Part shown: one piece after another, positions 25,215 to 35,940 of the stretch
Numbering within the stretch: position 1 is the stretch's first letter
Layout of the letters: every line of letters starts with the position of its first letter
DNA from: Chrysogorgia sp. JL179-B06
Lineage: Eukaryota > Cnidaria > Anthozoa > Scleralcyonacea > Chrysogorgiidae
Direction of reading: 5' to 3'
DNA length: 64,000 nt
Assembly: GCA_035772405.1 (NCBI GenBank)
Contig: JAYKKM010000218.1
Coordinates: 1-64,000 of the forward strand
Position numbers and translations under genes: made by a program
Notes under the pieces: model-generated
Seen by the model: the letters and a program-made list of their open reading frames with translations, nothing else
What the model was told of the DNA's origin: nothing
Database searches by the model: none

Positions 25215-25451
25215 CTACTCCTCCACTATCGTTGGGAGCGAAGCAGGTGGAGTAGACACATCTCCATACTTCGTGTCATCATATCGTTCGTAGCCAGCCA
25301 ACACGTCTAACTCAAAGTTAGTGGCCTCTTTTCCAAACTTCAAACCTATCTTTAGACGACGATGTGTGTTCATAGTAACATCACGAAATGATTGGTCTGT
25401 TTGGACGACTACTTGTTGTCGTTGTTGAGACTTGCAGGGTATGCATCCCAT
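25215..25451 (-). CDS. Small N-acylated protein (Polinton B)
   Basis: The protein is 78 residues beginning MGCIPCKS: Gly2 for myristoylation, Cys3 and Cys6 for palmitoylation. The body (RLKIGLKFGKEATNFELDVL, then GY, YG and SLPTIVEE) follows the same pattern as the Polinton A protein at 63-329. There is no membrane segment, so it is predicted to be tethered to the inner face of a membrane. ACGATAAAATG precedes the ATG, a one-base variant of the motif. It lies 1 bp downstream of the 250-residue gene. Confidence 0.65.
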   Translation of the reverse strand: MGCIPCKSQQRQQVVVQTDQSFRDVTMNTHRRLKIGLKFGKEATNFELDVLAGYERYDDTKYGDVSTPPASLPTIVEE

Positions 25452-25452
25452 T

Positions 25453-26205
25453 TTATCGTCGTCTCACAGTGAAGAACTTCCTCAAAATGGTGTTGATGTC
25501 TCTAAAAGAGTCTAGTATGTCACTATCATCGAACTCATAGGCGTTGGAGACTCTTTCTAGTTCGGACCTGATGAGATCATGACCTAACTTCGAACTCCTA
25601 ACGAAAAACCTACTCATATAAGACAACCACTCTAGACACTTAGACACCTCACCACCTATGACACCATCATTTAACACACTAGCCGACGACACCATCATAC
25701 TCCTCACGTCGTTGAATAGAACGCTAGTCAGCAGAATCTTATCGTAGTTCTCACTAGGTGACAACCTAACATCCACTCGCTCGAAAAAACATAGACTAGT
25801 CACGTCGTTGACTCTCAAGTTATCACGTATCGTCAATCTACTCGTCACACTAGTAGCGGTAACACCTCTCTCACCGAGTCGAATCTTTCCATACTTGTCA
25901 ACAACGCTTTTCACACTCGGATGCATTTCGAAAGTCACCACGTCGAGAACAGTCTTTCTAATACAAACTTCTCTACCTCGCTTGTAGGCAAATCCCACGA
26001 GCATGATGAGTAACGGTCTCAACGCGTGTGATAACCCAGGTAGCTTAGGTAAGCACTCCACGAACGTGAGAGCCGCGTCTACGTTCTCGGTCTTGAATTT
26101 TGGTCTCGAACTGACTAACACGTCTCTTACGTGTTCAAGATCACCACTCGAGATAGCGTCTTGTAGCGTAGCTGTCCAGAATCTCACTGCACTTGGTTTA
26201 AACAT
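25453..26205 (-). CDS. Unrecognised 250-residue protein
   Basis: It is an open frame next to the right TIR, leftward. The sequence is mostly helical: LQDAISSGDLEHVRDVLVSS resembles an ankyrin- or HEAT-like start, then LPGLSHALRPLLIMLVGFAY, and a basic end FFTVRRR. It has no catalytic motif or zinc cluster. It lacks the AATAAA motif (GTGTAGAGAGACATG instead). This suggests that it uses a different, TIR-located, perhaps early promoter. Confidence 0.5.
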   Translation of the reverse strand: MFKPSAVRFWTATLQDAISSGDLEHVRDVLVSSRPKFKTENVDAALTFVECLPKLPGLSHALRPLLIMLVGFAYKRGREVCIRKTVLDVVTFEMHPSVKSVVDKYGKIRLGERGVTATSVTSRLTIRDNLRVNDVTSLCFFERVDVRLSPSENYDKILLTSVLFNDVRSMMVSSASVLNDGVIGGEVSKCLEWLSYMSRFFVRSSKLGHDLIRSELERVSNAYEFDDSDILDSFRDINTILRKFFTVRRR

Positions 26206-26266
26206 GTCTCTCTACACATATATCTCGGACGGACTCAGTGAGAGAGTCGATTTTGTTTTGTGAGCG

Positions 26267-26825
26267 TGGCGAAAGAATCCTAAGGGGTCTCCGAAACGGA
26301 GACCCCTTGTCATACCTTTGATTTTCAAAGTCACTACTGTGTACCAAGGGGGGGTGATACACCCCCCTTAGTGTGTACCTCCACAAAACCATTTTGCTTT
26401 TGAGCGTGGCGAAAGAACCCTAGGGGGGCTCTGAAACGGAGCCCCCTTGTCGTACCTTGGAAATAATTTTTGGAACACGTGGCGAACATCTTTGATTTTC
26501 AAAGTCTAGGGGGGTGGGGGTGAAATGATGTGTTTTCGCCTTATTGTTTGCTGTTAGTTTTGAAAGTCGAGGGGGTGGTACCCCCCCTAGGTTTATTTTT
26601 AACAGTGTTTTAATAGGGGGAGATAAGTTGAGGGGGGTGGTACCCCCCTAGGTTTATTTTTAACAGTGTTTTAATAGGGGGAGATAAGTTGAGGGGGGTG
26701 GTACCCCCCTAGGTTTATTTTTAACAGTGTTTTAATAGGGGGAGATACTGGATATTTCGACCACCCCTATGCCGATTCTGGCTCATTTTTCCGAAACGAG
26801 TTAGAATCGGCACTTTCCTACTACT
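26267..26825 (-). repeat. Right terminal inverted repeat
   Basis: This is the inverted copy of 7253-7811, ending 61 bp before the start of the leftward 250-residue gene. The promoter of that gene may therefore lie partly in the TIR. Confidence 0.95.
26565..26747 (-). repeat. Three 61-bp tandem units in the right TIR
   Basis: This is the mirror of 7331-7513, in inverted orientation and with the same G/C tract variation. Confidence 0.9.
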
Positions 26826-26831
26826 GATAAC
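26826..26831. repeat. Right target-site duplication GATAAC
   Basis: It is identical to 7247-7252. Confidence 0.95.
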
Positions 26832-27359
26832 CCACTGTCTGCAATTTTTAGAGCCATTCCATGGCTTATGGGACTCTGAGTTTATCATCTGGACGGTAGA
26901 GTGTACCTATTAAATGTGCCGAGAAAATCGATGTAATTCAATTCGGTTTGCAATCTTATATTCGTTTTATTTGCAAATTTTTCTTTCCTTATGTGTACAC
27001 TTTCTTCATTGTTAATTGCTTTATGATTTTCTATTGGCAGGAGTGTTGCTCCACCAGCTAAAATCCTAGTAGCACAAAGAACAGCGGCGTTTTTTGACAG
27101 CTGTCTTTCTCGTCACTAGCGAAAGTTATGCACGGGATATACCGCTCCGAAACGTTTTTCGAATGCCTGTAAGTTATGAATGCGTTATTTGAAAAACCAA
27201 AATTCCTTTTTGGATAAGTTTTATAATCAAAATAGTGTGAAAACGTCGAAAAACACAAGAAACCACAGCCATATCTGTTTATTCCCGCGCGAGATTTTTC
27301 CAAGTATTTTAATTTTTACGCGCGTGTGATTTTCGCGGGTTTGTACCCAGTCCCATTAT
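26832..27359. other. Non-coding right flank of Polinton B
   Basis: AT-rich host or old-repeat sequence with no supported gene or RNA. Confidence 0.45.
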
Positions 27360-28214
27360 CTCAGAAGGGTATGGAGCCACCTTAAGCAAGCTTAATGATG
27401 GAAAAACGGAGTTTTTACTTATTGGAACGAGGCAACAACTGGCTAAAGTGAATTTAAGTACCTTGCGTGTTGGCGAAATTTCTGTCACTTGTTCAAGTGT
27501 ACTCAAGAGTTTGGGTTGTTGGTTCGATTGACAACTCAAATTTGAAACCCATATAACCAAAGTTTGTAATGCAGCGTTTTTTCGTATATACAACATTAGG
27601 AGGATACGGAAATTCCTCAATGAAGATAATACTCGTACATTAGTCAATGCATTTATAACAAGTCGACTGGATAATAGTAACAGCCTCCTATATGGATTAC
27701 CAGCTATTAGCCTTAAAAAGTTACAACGTGTTCAGAACACAGTAGCCCGGCTAATATGCAACATTTCGCGGTTTGACCATATCACACCCACACTGTATAA
27801 ATTACACTGGCTTCCTGTCAAGTTTAGGATTGATTTTAAAGTCCTATTAATTACTTAAGGCTTTACATGGTCTGGTGCCGGAGTACATCACTGATATCAT
27901 CACTATCAAGCCTAAATCGCGGTACAATCTCAGATCAGATTCTGAACTACTCCTTCAGAAACCAAAAGTGAAGTATTTTTCCACCCTTGGTGATAGGTCC
28001 TTACCTGCAGAAATACGGCACGCAACGTCAGTCGACAGATTTAAGAATCTCTTAAAGACATACTTTTTTAAGCAAGCGTTTTATTAACAATTTTATTTGT
28101 AGATAGTTATATATTTTAATACTTGTACTGATTTAACTGACTAACCTGTAATGCGCAAGTGAGCATACACATATGGAACTTGCGCAATATAAATTTCATT
28201 TATTATTATTATTA
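27360..28214 (+). mobile_element. 5'-truncated CR1/L2-like LINE
   Basis: It contains the last part of a non-LTR reverse transcriptase in several broken frames: LNDGKTEFLLIGTRQQL, then LKKLQRVQNTVARLIC, ITPTLYKLHWLPVKFRI, and finally HGLVPEYITDIITIK and SVDRFKNLLKTYFFKQAF. It ends in TTATTATTATTATT, the microsatellite tail of this LINE group. It is inactive. Confidence 0.75.
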
Positions 28215-28520
28215 TGTTTCATTTCGTAAAGAGACTTCCTAATACACTTAATACAAGGGGTAATAAGACACTAAGTATATTCCCACCTTTCTGGTTAATA
28301 AGACGTTTCTTCTTTTTTTCGGATACTTTCTTATCGACTAAGATACGGAAATGATTCTTGTACCTCGTCAGTCATCGCTTTTGACTTGGGGTCAATGGTA
28401 TCACACCTTTTAGCAATTTCAATGAACAGTCACAGATACTGCATTTTGCGAGAACTTGCAAGTAAGCTAGATTGTCTTTCATCCGTTTAGACATGATGAA
28501 GACGTACATGTGTGTGTTAT
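28215..28520. other. Gap between LINE tail and Polinton C
   Basis: I see nothing supportable here. It is the 3' edge of the old Polinton remnant or host sequence. Confidence 0.4.
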
Positions 28521-28814
28521 CTATATACGTCTTGCATAAACAATTTGTCTTTCGTTAGGTAAGATATTCGTTCTCAACCGAATAGTTTCCGGTGTTAATT
28601 GGTGGAGATCCATCAGGAGATAGCCATAAGGTTTAGCAGTTGCGTCGTGAAACGAGTCTAACAAATAGTTCACATGTTTCGGATACATTTGACGCGCCAG
28701 CGTTGCGATACCAAGTGAATCTCGAAGGTTCTTGAAAACGATCAAGTGGTGTGCGTTTAAGGAGATAGTTCGTGATTGCTTTCCAGGCGGAAAGAGATTT
28801 TGTGTTAAATACAT
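28521..28814 (-). pseudogene. C-terminal part of a Polinton packaging ATPase
   Basis: The 97-codon frame carries NLFPPGKQSRTISLNAHHL, IVFKNLRD, ATLARQMYPKHVNYLL and PYGYLLMDLHQ. This is the C-terminal half of the A32-type ATPase of classical Polintons. The Walker A/B half is absent, and the frame begins 3 bp after the PolB stop. A deletion between PolB and the ATPase is therefore likely. Confidence 0.7.
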
Positions 28815-28817
28815 GAT

Positions 28818-31680
28818 TTATAATGTAATGGTGTCGCGACCCTGATCTATGATGATACGTTTGTCATAGACAACTTGGTAGGACTTTTCCTCTCTCTTGT
28901 TCACGATGCGTTGTGTGTGTGGCTCTCTGGAAATCTTGCTCTCATTTACAATTTTTACTCTTAACTTATCATCTAAGTTAGCTATCATATCTTTCATAGT
29001 ATCAAAGTTAAGTGTCTGGCTATTTTTGTAGTTTAATGTAAAACCTTTAATCTTGCATTTTTGTTTACCATTATTTGTTCTATATGCGTAGTTCTTAGGA
29101 CCTGCGCATATAAAATCAGTAATATATGTACCCTCTCCATATTCCCCTGTGACCTCATTTGTCAAGTCCCCTAAATAATCTCCTAATGGTGGCTGTGGAC
29201 ACCCTGGCTTAGAAAGAAAGACACAACTGTCTGTGTCAATGTACAACACATTTTCTCCTATTAAATCTAACAAGTTATAAAGCTCTAAATCGAGCCCAAG
29301 ATGTAGTAAATATACCTATAAATATATTAGTTACCTTACTTTCTGTTACAAATTCACTTTTACGTTTATATACAAGTTCTACTAGATCATCTGTCAAGAG
29401 ACAAATGTCATGGAGTTCTATATCTGCTCCATTTACAAGACAATAAAATGACATAGGGTCATTTACAAATTCAGTTCGCATTGCAAACCTTCCCCAAAGA
29501 CTATTCAAACATAGTTTGAACCTCGCGTTCTAATGTTTCAGTATACACGACTTTTAATTTTTTATCGGTTTTGATGAGTATTTCTCTCATCGTAACATAA
29601 AGGACAGCCATGATAAAAACAACCGTGAAACTCAAAAATAGTATTCGTTTTTTCACAAAAACCATCGACATAATAAAATTTGTTTAACTCTGGGTCTTCA
29701 ATTTTTTTTCTCACCACCGTTTTTTGCATGTAAAATAACAGACTTTGTCTGGTAGGCAACAAACTCCAACCACTCAAGAAAACTTTTCGAATAAGGTTTG
29801 GTTGCACATCCATACAAATGTTTAGGGACGATGCCAATCGTGTCTTGTGGAAGATAATTTGTCAGTAAATAGCCATGACCGAAGCGGCAATTGTACAATA
29901 CGTAAACGGATCAATCTTAGTCTCACTGATAAACAGCTCGCGAAATTTCATACAACATAAACGAAGAATGGTTACATCTTGAGCACAGTACTTGTACATT
30001 TCCTCTCTAAAATTAAAAACAAATTCTTTATCTCTCATTTCCGAATGCCAACTGATCAACTCTTTTCGACCTTTGTCTGAGCGTGTTTCCGGAGAAAAAT
30101 GTACAAGGTCAGGCAAAGGTCCGATTGATTCTCAGATCGATTAAATAAATGTGGAAAGTCACCTTTGGAGTATGTCGACAAGTCTAAAACGAACGTTTTC
30201 GGTAAATTGGCATTTGAAACCAATTCAAAGAATCAATGAAGCGAATGTTGTAATCTTTTAAAGTCAACTGCGTAATGTTCATACCGGAATGTATAACAAG
30301 CTTATCGTTAGATATTTTAGGTTCGTCTTGCTGCATGAAACACAAATGTCCTGGTAACACAAACGTTTTACAAATGTCACATTTAAATTCACCACACTGA
30401 TGTTCGTTTTGTCATGTTCGTTCAACAACCGACTTGCATTCGCAACACTTGAATGATGTTTCACATCTCGATGGAAGTTGTATACCTTTCGAATTACGAA
30501 TTTTCTTATGGGCATCGAAACACTTAATGGAACGACAATTCTTAAAACAGTCAGGGCATTCTTTTTGCTCCCCTTCAACCCAAGAACATGGTTTATGTAA
30601 GCAAGTGTTACATGGATCATTGCAAGGGTGATGAAAGTAATTGTTATAAAAAATCTTACACGAATCACAATAAAAACGTTTGGCAAATAAGGCTGGCATT
30701 TTGTCTGGATTAATGGTATCATAATGGTCGCCATTCTTATAAAGAACAATTTTCTTACCCCTACTAGGACCTTCATAGATTACACCGTTTCTAGCATGAA
30801 AATCAATGACTACGATTTGGTATTCACCCAGAATACTCTGAAACCGCGCAATCTCGCCCAACCTGCAAGGAGCAAACGCGACATTCGCTTGTGTACATAA
30901 CTCAATAGCTAATTCTTTTTGAATAATTCTACCCTGCTTAATTTTCCTTAACTTAGGATGTCCTTGTGCCATAGCCAAGCCTACAGCACGAGCACAACAC
31001 AACTTATCAAAATTCGTAATCGTAATAATACAACGTTTCAACTTACAATCTTTATTATAGTCTAAGACTTTTATAGAGCTCTTGTTTTTCGCTTTCCCAG
31101 TTCCTGTAGGTTGTTTGAGAGCCGCCACTACATCGATCGTGAACGAACGGTCGAGAGGAATTTCGTCGTTACTCTGAAGGACTGGTAACCTCGGCAAGGA
31201 CTTTGTTGGCAATCATTTGAATGGCTGGTAAAAGTCTTGTGCTAATCGGTGTATTCAAGGCATCGGACCTGATCATCACACGGATCTTGTCCTCGAGCGG
31301 TGTTTTTAGGTCGCACTGCTGCTTTACTGTATCGATGACGTTGGTCAAAAGACTTGGGAGCTTAGTCAAAATGTCTTTGACTCTCAAGGTCTCTCCTTCG
31401 AGCTGTTGCTCCATGCTCACCCGGTAAACACATGTGTTCACACCAAACTTCTTAACGAAGCGTTCAGACACCTTCAAATTAAAAAAAAAAAGTCATTAAT
31501 TTAACATTATAATACATCTCATAGGTGAATAAAAATCGTACAAAGTGTTAACCACGATATTAATATTTGTTTGAATGTACTGAATGTACCTTTTTCCAAA
31601 TTAAATGTGAGCTCCGTTTCCTCAGATTCGATTTGTTCACGCACAACCTTCGATCTTCTCACCACCTCGCGTTGTTCCAT
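28818..31680 (-). pseudogene. polB: Decayed PolB of a classical Polinton (Polinton C)
   Basis: Fragments in successive frames keep the order of a protein-primed polymerase. The N-terminal zone is near 30650-31470, with Cys-rich fingers (FYCDSCKIFYNN, CNTCLHKPC). YCAQDVTILRL, the third exonuclease motif, is at about 29980. The insert VDGFCEKTNTIFEFHGCFYH is at about 29620, LNSLWGRFAMR (polymerase motif B) at about 29490, and VLYIDTDSCVF (motif C) at about 29240. At least five frame breaks are present. The first coding segment may start at 31680 and be joined through a short intron ending in a T-rich acceptor at 31474. It is of a different lineage from the Polinton B polymerase, which has KLMNNSVFGKT in place of LNSLWG. 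Confidence 0.8.
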
Positions 31681-31877
31681 GTATCCGAGAGCCAAACCAA
31701 AACTTTTGGTAAGTATGCCTTTCTCTTGGACAGTTCTTTGTCCATCTTTCTCAATAAACGACCGGCTCTCTTGTTCTTTCGAATGGCCCTGAGACGTAAA
31801 CGCTCCATTCGTGATGTTATCTCGACTTTGGGTTTCATATCAACATTTAAAAGTTCAACGAAAGAAAATCTAACCAA
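31659..31877 (-). CDS. Short basic frame upstream of the Polinton C polymerase
   Basis: The 72-codon frame is rich in Arg and Lys (MERLRLRAIRKNKRAGRLLR). It overlaps the probable polB start by about 20 bases in another frame. It could be the remnant of a small gene or chance. No family recognised. Confidence 0.25.
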   Translation of the reverse strand: MVRFSFVELLNVDMKPKVEITSRMERLRLRAIRKNKRAGRLLRKMDKELSKRKAYLPKVLVWLSDTWNNARW

Positions 31878-32060
31878 CGACAGTAAGAACGAGTCTGAAT
31901 ATAGCTACACAGGGATTTTTGCAGACGTTTTTTATATAGGGTCGCCATAAGTACATGCGTGCTTGTGTTTTTGTAAATATAAATCATTAAACCAGACAAC
32001 GAGATTGTTTAAAAAATATTTATTGATCAATCATTCAACACACTGAGTAAGATATTGCAA

Positions 32061-32522
32061 TTAAACATAATTGTTTATTAATCGTTTTTTTATTTCTCGT
32101 CTTCCGAACTCGAGCGGTTTCACTTTTTTCATTTTTCTTGGTTTCTGGACTTTCGCCCCCGATTTCTGCATTCTTTTCAGGTTCTTCTTCTTCTTTTTTA
32201 TCTTGTCTGCCCACTGGAAGAAATCACATTTGTCATCAACGTCTATGTCTTGACATCTGAAATACGGACGACCAGGATTGGATGTTGAATGGGATACCCA
32301 TAGACTTGCACTCTCGTCACATTCACATAAGGGGAAGTTGTTTGGTTTGAATTTCTCTACAACTTTGGTCTCATAGGCTTCTATTAATTCGTTATACTTT
32401 TCTTCGGGTGCAAATAGAGTACAGGTCTCAGTGCTACACTTCACAAATCCTCGATCTGTCTTGGACGTGAAACGAACGAGGCCAGCGCCACAAAAACAAG
32501 GATATTTCTCAATGGATGCCAT
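32061..32522 (-). CDS. GRF-type zinc-finger protein
   Basis: The protein is 153 residues from MASIEKYPCFCGAG. An upstream in-frame ATG at 32573 adds 17 unlikely residues. There are two related Cys-rich units: CFCGAG...GFVKCSTETC (about 8-34) and CECDESASLWVSHS...GRPYFRC...CDFFQWAD (about 60-105). The second is a GRF zinc finger (GRPYFRC/FFQW), a nucleic-acid-binding motif of topoisomerases, nucleases and viral proteins. A long Lys-rich tail follows. It sits upstream of the Polinton C polymerase in the same direction and is probably one of its genes. It is still open. Confidence 0.65.
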   Translation of the reverse strand: MASIEKYPCFCGAGLVRFTSKTDRGFVKCSTETCTLFAPEEKYNELIEAYETKVVEKFKPNNFPLCECDESASLWVSHSTSNPGRPYFRCQDIDVDDKCDFFQWADKIKKKKKNLKRMQKSGAKVQKPRKMKKVKPLEFGRREIKKRLINNYV

Positions 32523-32763
32523 TTTCTTCTTGGAAACAACAACGAAACTCTGTGACTCAAACAAAAAAACCATCGATTTTTATACAATCGGGTAAACTAA
32601 TTCTAACAGTTTAATACATAAATTCAATCATCGTCACGATCATATCTCTTGATATAACAATACATGCAACACTGCAAAAATTCTTTGTCTACAAGTGAAA
32701 TTGACCTCGGACATAATGACCTGAGTCTCAACTTAATTGTAAAATTCACCTATCAAACTTTGT

Positions 32764-33364
32764 CAGAGGTAAATCCTTTCCCTAGGTAATATTAGACGTC
32801 TGACATGTAATAAACATTTAATCGTTATATATTATCCATCAAAACATAAATAATTCATCAAAACTTATGCATTTGTTCAAATCTAGACATCTCACTGTAT
32901 CCTCAAAATGCATGAAATTTCAAATTGAAAAATAATATAACCACAAAAAATCTAATCCTATCAAAACATTAAGACTTCATAAAGAAATCCATGCACATAA
33001 CATTTTACATAACATTTTAACATTATTAACGAATACGTTTTTGTCAAGCCTAAATATTGCTCATTCATTATTTTAACGATGTGAACATCTATCAACCTTT
33101 GTTGTCTCACATATCAACCTTTGTTGGGGGAAAAATCCTTTTCCTAGGTGATATTAGTCGTCTGATATGTAATAAACGTTTAATCGCCATATATTTCCCA
33201 TCAAAACATAAAGGTTTCATAAAAACTCAGACCTTTGTTCAAATCTAGACATCTCACTTAAGACTTCATAAAAAACCCGAACATAACATTTTACCATTGT
33301 TAACGAATACGCTATTGTCTTGACTAAATATTGATCATTCATTATTTTTAACGATGTGAACATC
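32764..33364. repeat. Degenerate direct duplication, AT-rich
   Basis: Two copies of a unit of roughly 240-320 bp can be read, about 32770-33085 and 33125-33364. Shared blocks are CCTAGGT.ATATTAG.CGTC, ATGTAATAAAC.TTTAATCG, TTGTTCAAATCTAGACATCTC and AACGATGTGAACATCT. Copies differ by deletions. No coding potential; this occupies most of the gap upstream of the GRF gene. Confidence 0.55.
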
Positions 33365-33802
33365 TTTAGCCAGTGCATCTCCTAACATCAAATGACATGA
33401 AATCTCAAACACATCAAGTAGAATCTGTTTTTTTCTTCCTCGTTCTCCTTAGCCAAAACAAGTTAACCATCCAACAGTTGTGGAAAAATCGAAACCTAAA
33501 TTAATGATGGCTTAATTTACTATAAAGTCATCAACCAACTCCTCTTTTCAAATTTTACTTCTCACTGAATACATAAAAAGTGAACAAATGACAAAACAAT
33601 GTTTGTTGCCAATCAACAAAGCAAACGTAAACGATTATTTAAACGTCAAGTTCGTCATCCCAACTCTCATTCAACTCTCCGCAAATCGGTAAGTGAAAGC
33701 TTCTCTCAGAATTAAATATGTATGTTTTAACATCGAGTAAATTTAAGAGTAAATCGTAGACATATCACATGTATATCATTTTTGTTGTTCTATGTCTTCT
33801 AG

Positions 33803-34243
33803 TATCAGAACCATGTCCAGACACAGGGTGCGATGAAACAGTGTATCGCCTTACGTGTGGTCACTGCACACATTTGTCCAGTTTGCACGTAAATCACGGA
33901 GTTTGGTGCTGCCCAATCTGCAAGTAAGTATTAAAGAATGAATTTTCAAACGACTATTTTCTCAATTCTAATCTGTGTTATAATTCTCTCTCTCCGAACA
34001 GAACACCTGACAGCCTCAATCAGTGGACGTTCTGGATCGATTTAAGAGCTGAACAATACGAGTAAGTATTTCCAATATATCATTCAGTCTAAGCTATTAT
34101 GCAATAAAAGTCTCCTAAGAAGTTATGAATGTCAAAGAATAACCAGTTACATGATGATCCAAGAATAATCAGTAAAACATTTGTTCTTGTAGATTCCTCA
34201 AGTCTGTGTTAGTTACACGGACTAATTTTCATTGTCTTGATAG
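33803..34243 (+). CDS. Three spliced exons of a zinc-finger gene (partial)
   Basis: Exons 33803-33923, 34002-34061 and 34193-34243 are each bounded by AG and GTAAGT, and they join in one open frame. The first encodes EPCPDTGCDETVYRLTC followed by GHCTHL and GVWCCPIC, a RING- or B-box-like Cys/His cluster. A possible 5' exon ends at 33688 (GTAAGTG donor) but does not join in frame, so it may be non-coding. The 3' continuation is not found. It may be a host gene fragment or an intron-bearing gene of Polinton C. Consistent phase across three exons is the main support. Confidence 0.45.
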
Positions 34244-34544
34244 GTAAGTCAACAATGAAACATCAACAGACCATGTTATAACTTATACTCATTGCATATC
34301 CATTTTACTTTTGTCTCGTTTCAGCCAATTTTTTATATGTATTTGTTTTTTCTTATAATATGTGTGTGTGTGTGTGTGTGATAAAAAGTTAAATTGAAAT
34401 TTATATGTTTCCAATATTCTTTATCTTCAATGTCTGCATGGGGTTTGAGATTATACTTAATGTTCAATCAAATGAGACCTGTTTTAAACTCGAAATAAAT
34501 TTATTTCAACATATCACAGGCGGACTTACATATCCACATATACA

Positions 34545-34957
34545 TTACACAAGTTTGAGAACTTCACGTTTAAGACATTGTCGTTGCTTCGTACAAAATA
34601 AAATACGCCAATCTTTACAAGTATATTTTATCAGTTCAAGTACGTTAATTGTTGGTTTGAGATCTTGTAAGCTGTTCATAAAGGTCTCGGCAATTTTCGC
34701 TTCGGACACTCTTTCCAGAGCTACATCAAAATACAGCCATACTTTCTCATCGTCTTCCATCATAAGACAATCATGTTGCTTTTGCGACGGGTGGTCCACG
34801 ATGCATCCCCTACAGTTTTCCAAAACCAAGGCAGAAATGTTGGATGACACTTCAACAGCATAACACTCCAACAAAATTTGTCTTCAATTAACTTTTGACG
34901 GGGGGCTAAAAATATTTCCTCTTCGCCAATATCCGTTGGCATAGTGAGTTTACACAT
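34545..34957 (-). pseudogene. Multicopy virus-like gene fragment, frameshifted
   Basis: Two overlapping frames give an N-terminal EEEIFLAPRQKLIEDK and a main part with ALVLENCRGCIVDHPSQKQH, CLMMEDDEKVWLYFDVALE and CKDWRILF. I recall the C-x-G-C-x-V-D-HPSQ..HDCLM pattern from repeated cnidarian and mollusc proteins near Polinton-like elements, with no known function. A one-base shift near 34865 separates the two parts. Confidence 0.4.
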
Positions 34958-35334
34958 GTTTCTTTGGGAAGCAATCGTTTATAATCCTTTCCAAAAAGCT
35001 ACAACGTTGTGTTTCAAAGTATCTCAACACAATAAACTAGATTAAAAAATTGTAGCTTTTTCTAAACCGATCACGAATTTAATATATTACGCTTTTTCCT
35101 GTAGATATAAAACCGGTTTACGTTTTCTCTTTTGAACCAATGGTTAACCAGATTACACTTATGACGTTTCTTCCGGTGAACATGCGCGCGCACAGGTTCA
35201 ACTGGGTTCCCTGGAAACTAAAATATAGGGTCAGAGCTCTGCATGAATAAATTTAAAAATGCTGACTAAGTGGTCTATACCCGTACCATACCTACTTTGC
35301 TGCCCTACTGTTCCAGGTTATTGATTATATCCAG

Positions 35335-35890
35335 TTAATAATAATAATAATACAAAGTTCTAGTGCATCACATCACATCTCGATGCCCGTACAATATTAA
35401 ATAAAACATGTATAAGAATCATTAAAAGTACTAAATCTACAATAAAAAAAAATATATATATATATACTAAGAAGTAAATAAATAGGTTTTCAATCCAGTT
35501 TTAAAAGAGTCAACAGAAGGTGAATAACGCAAGTCTCTGGGTAGGCTGTTCCAAAGTCGTGGTGCAATATTTGAAAAAGCTCGTCCACCATAATGGTTGG
35601 TTTTAAACGCAGGGGTCTGGAGTCGCTTTTTGTCGTCAGCATTGGAGCGTAGCAGACGAGATGGTCGATGATAATTTAGTAGATCAGAGAGATATCCAGG
35701 AGCCTGGCCATCCAGGACCTTAAAGGTGATCAGAAGTACCTTGAAAATTATTCTTTTACTGATGGGTAGCCAGTGTAACTCGCGAAGAACCGGGGTAATG
35801 TGGTCTGTCTTTAGAACTGTCAGAGGCCCTGATGATGTTACATGCCACTGTTGTGGAACTTCCCAGAAATGGTGGGGTAGATGAACCAAT
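35335..35890 (-). mobile_element. 5'-truncated CR1/L2-like LINE (leftward)
   Basis: The open frame 35467-35889 encodes the end of a reverse transcriptase: LRELHWLPISKRIIFKVLLI, ITFKVLDGQAPGYL, and the closing RAFSNIAPRLWNSLPRDLR. The 3' side ends in an ATT microsatellite (TTATTATTATTATTA on the minus strand) at about 35336-35351. It is inserted beside the ISL2EU-type element. Confidence 0.75.
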
Positions 35891-35940
35891 ACTGTATGAA
35901 GACATCAATTTTGAAAAAGCATCATATGAGAAAGATATAA

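Larger units (their letters stand above)
7253..26825. mobile_element. Complete Polinton/Maverick (Polinton B)
   Basis: It is bounded by the perfect 6-bp duplication GATAAC (7247-7252 and 26826-26831), begins AGTAGTAGG and ends CCTACTACT, and has TIRs of 559 bp. A 6-bp duplication and AG/CT ends are diagnostic of Polintons. The element is 19,573 bp and carries about 25 intron-free genes: replication (PolB, possible SSB), integration (DDE integrase), morphogenesis (capsid, penton, ATPase), a nuclease, lectin-like and membrane proteins. Transcription runs in five blocks: left to 13181, right to 14785, left to 17769, right to 25164, left to 26205. All major genes are open, so the insertion is probably young and may be functional. 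The missing cysteine protease is a notable gap. Confidence 0.97.

Noticed and set aside
34545..34957. Considered as a Polinton B gene copied outside
   Set aside because: No similarity to any Polinton B protein; placed with older remnants instead.
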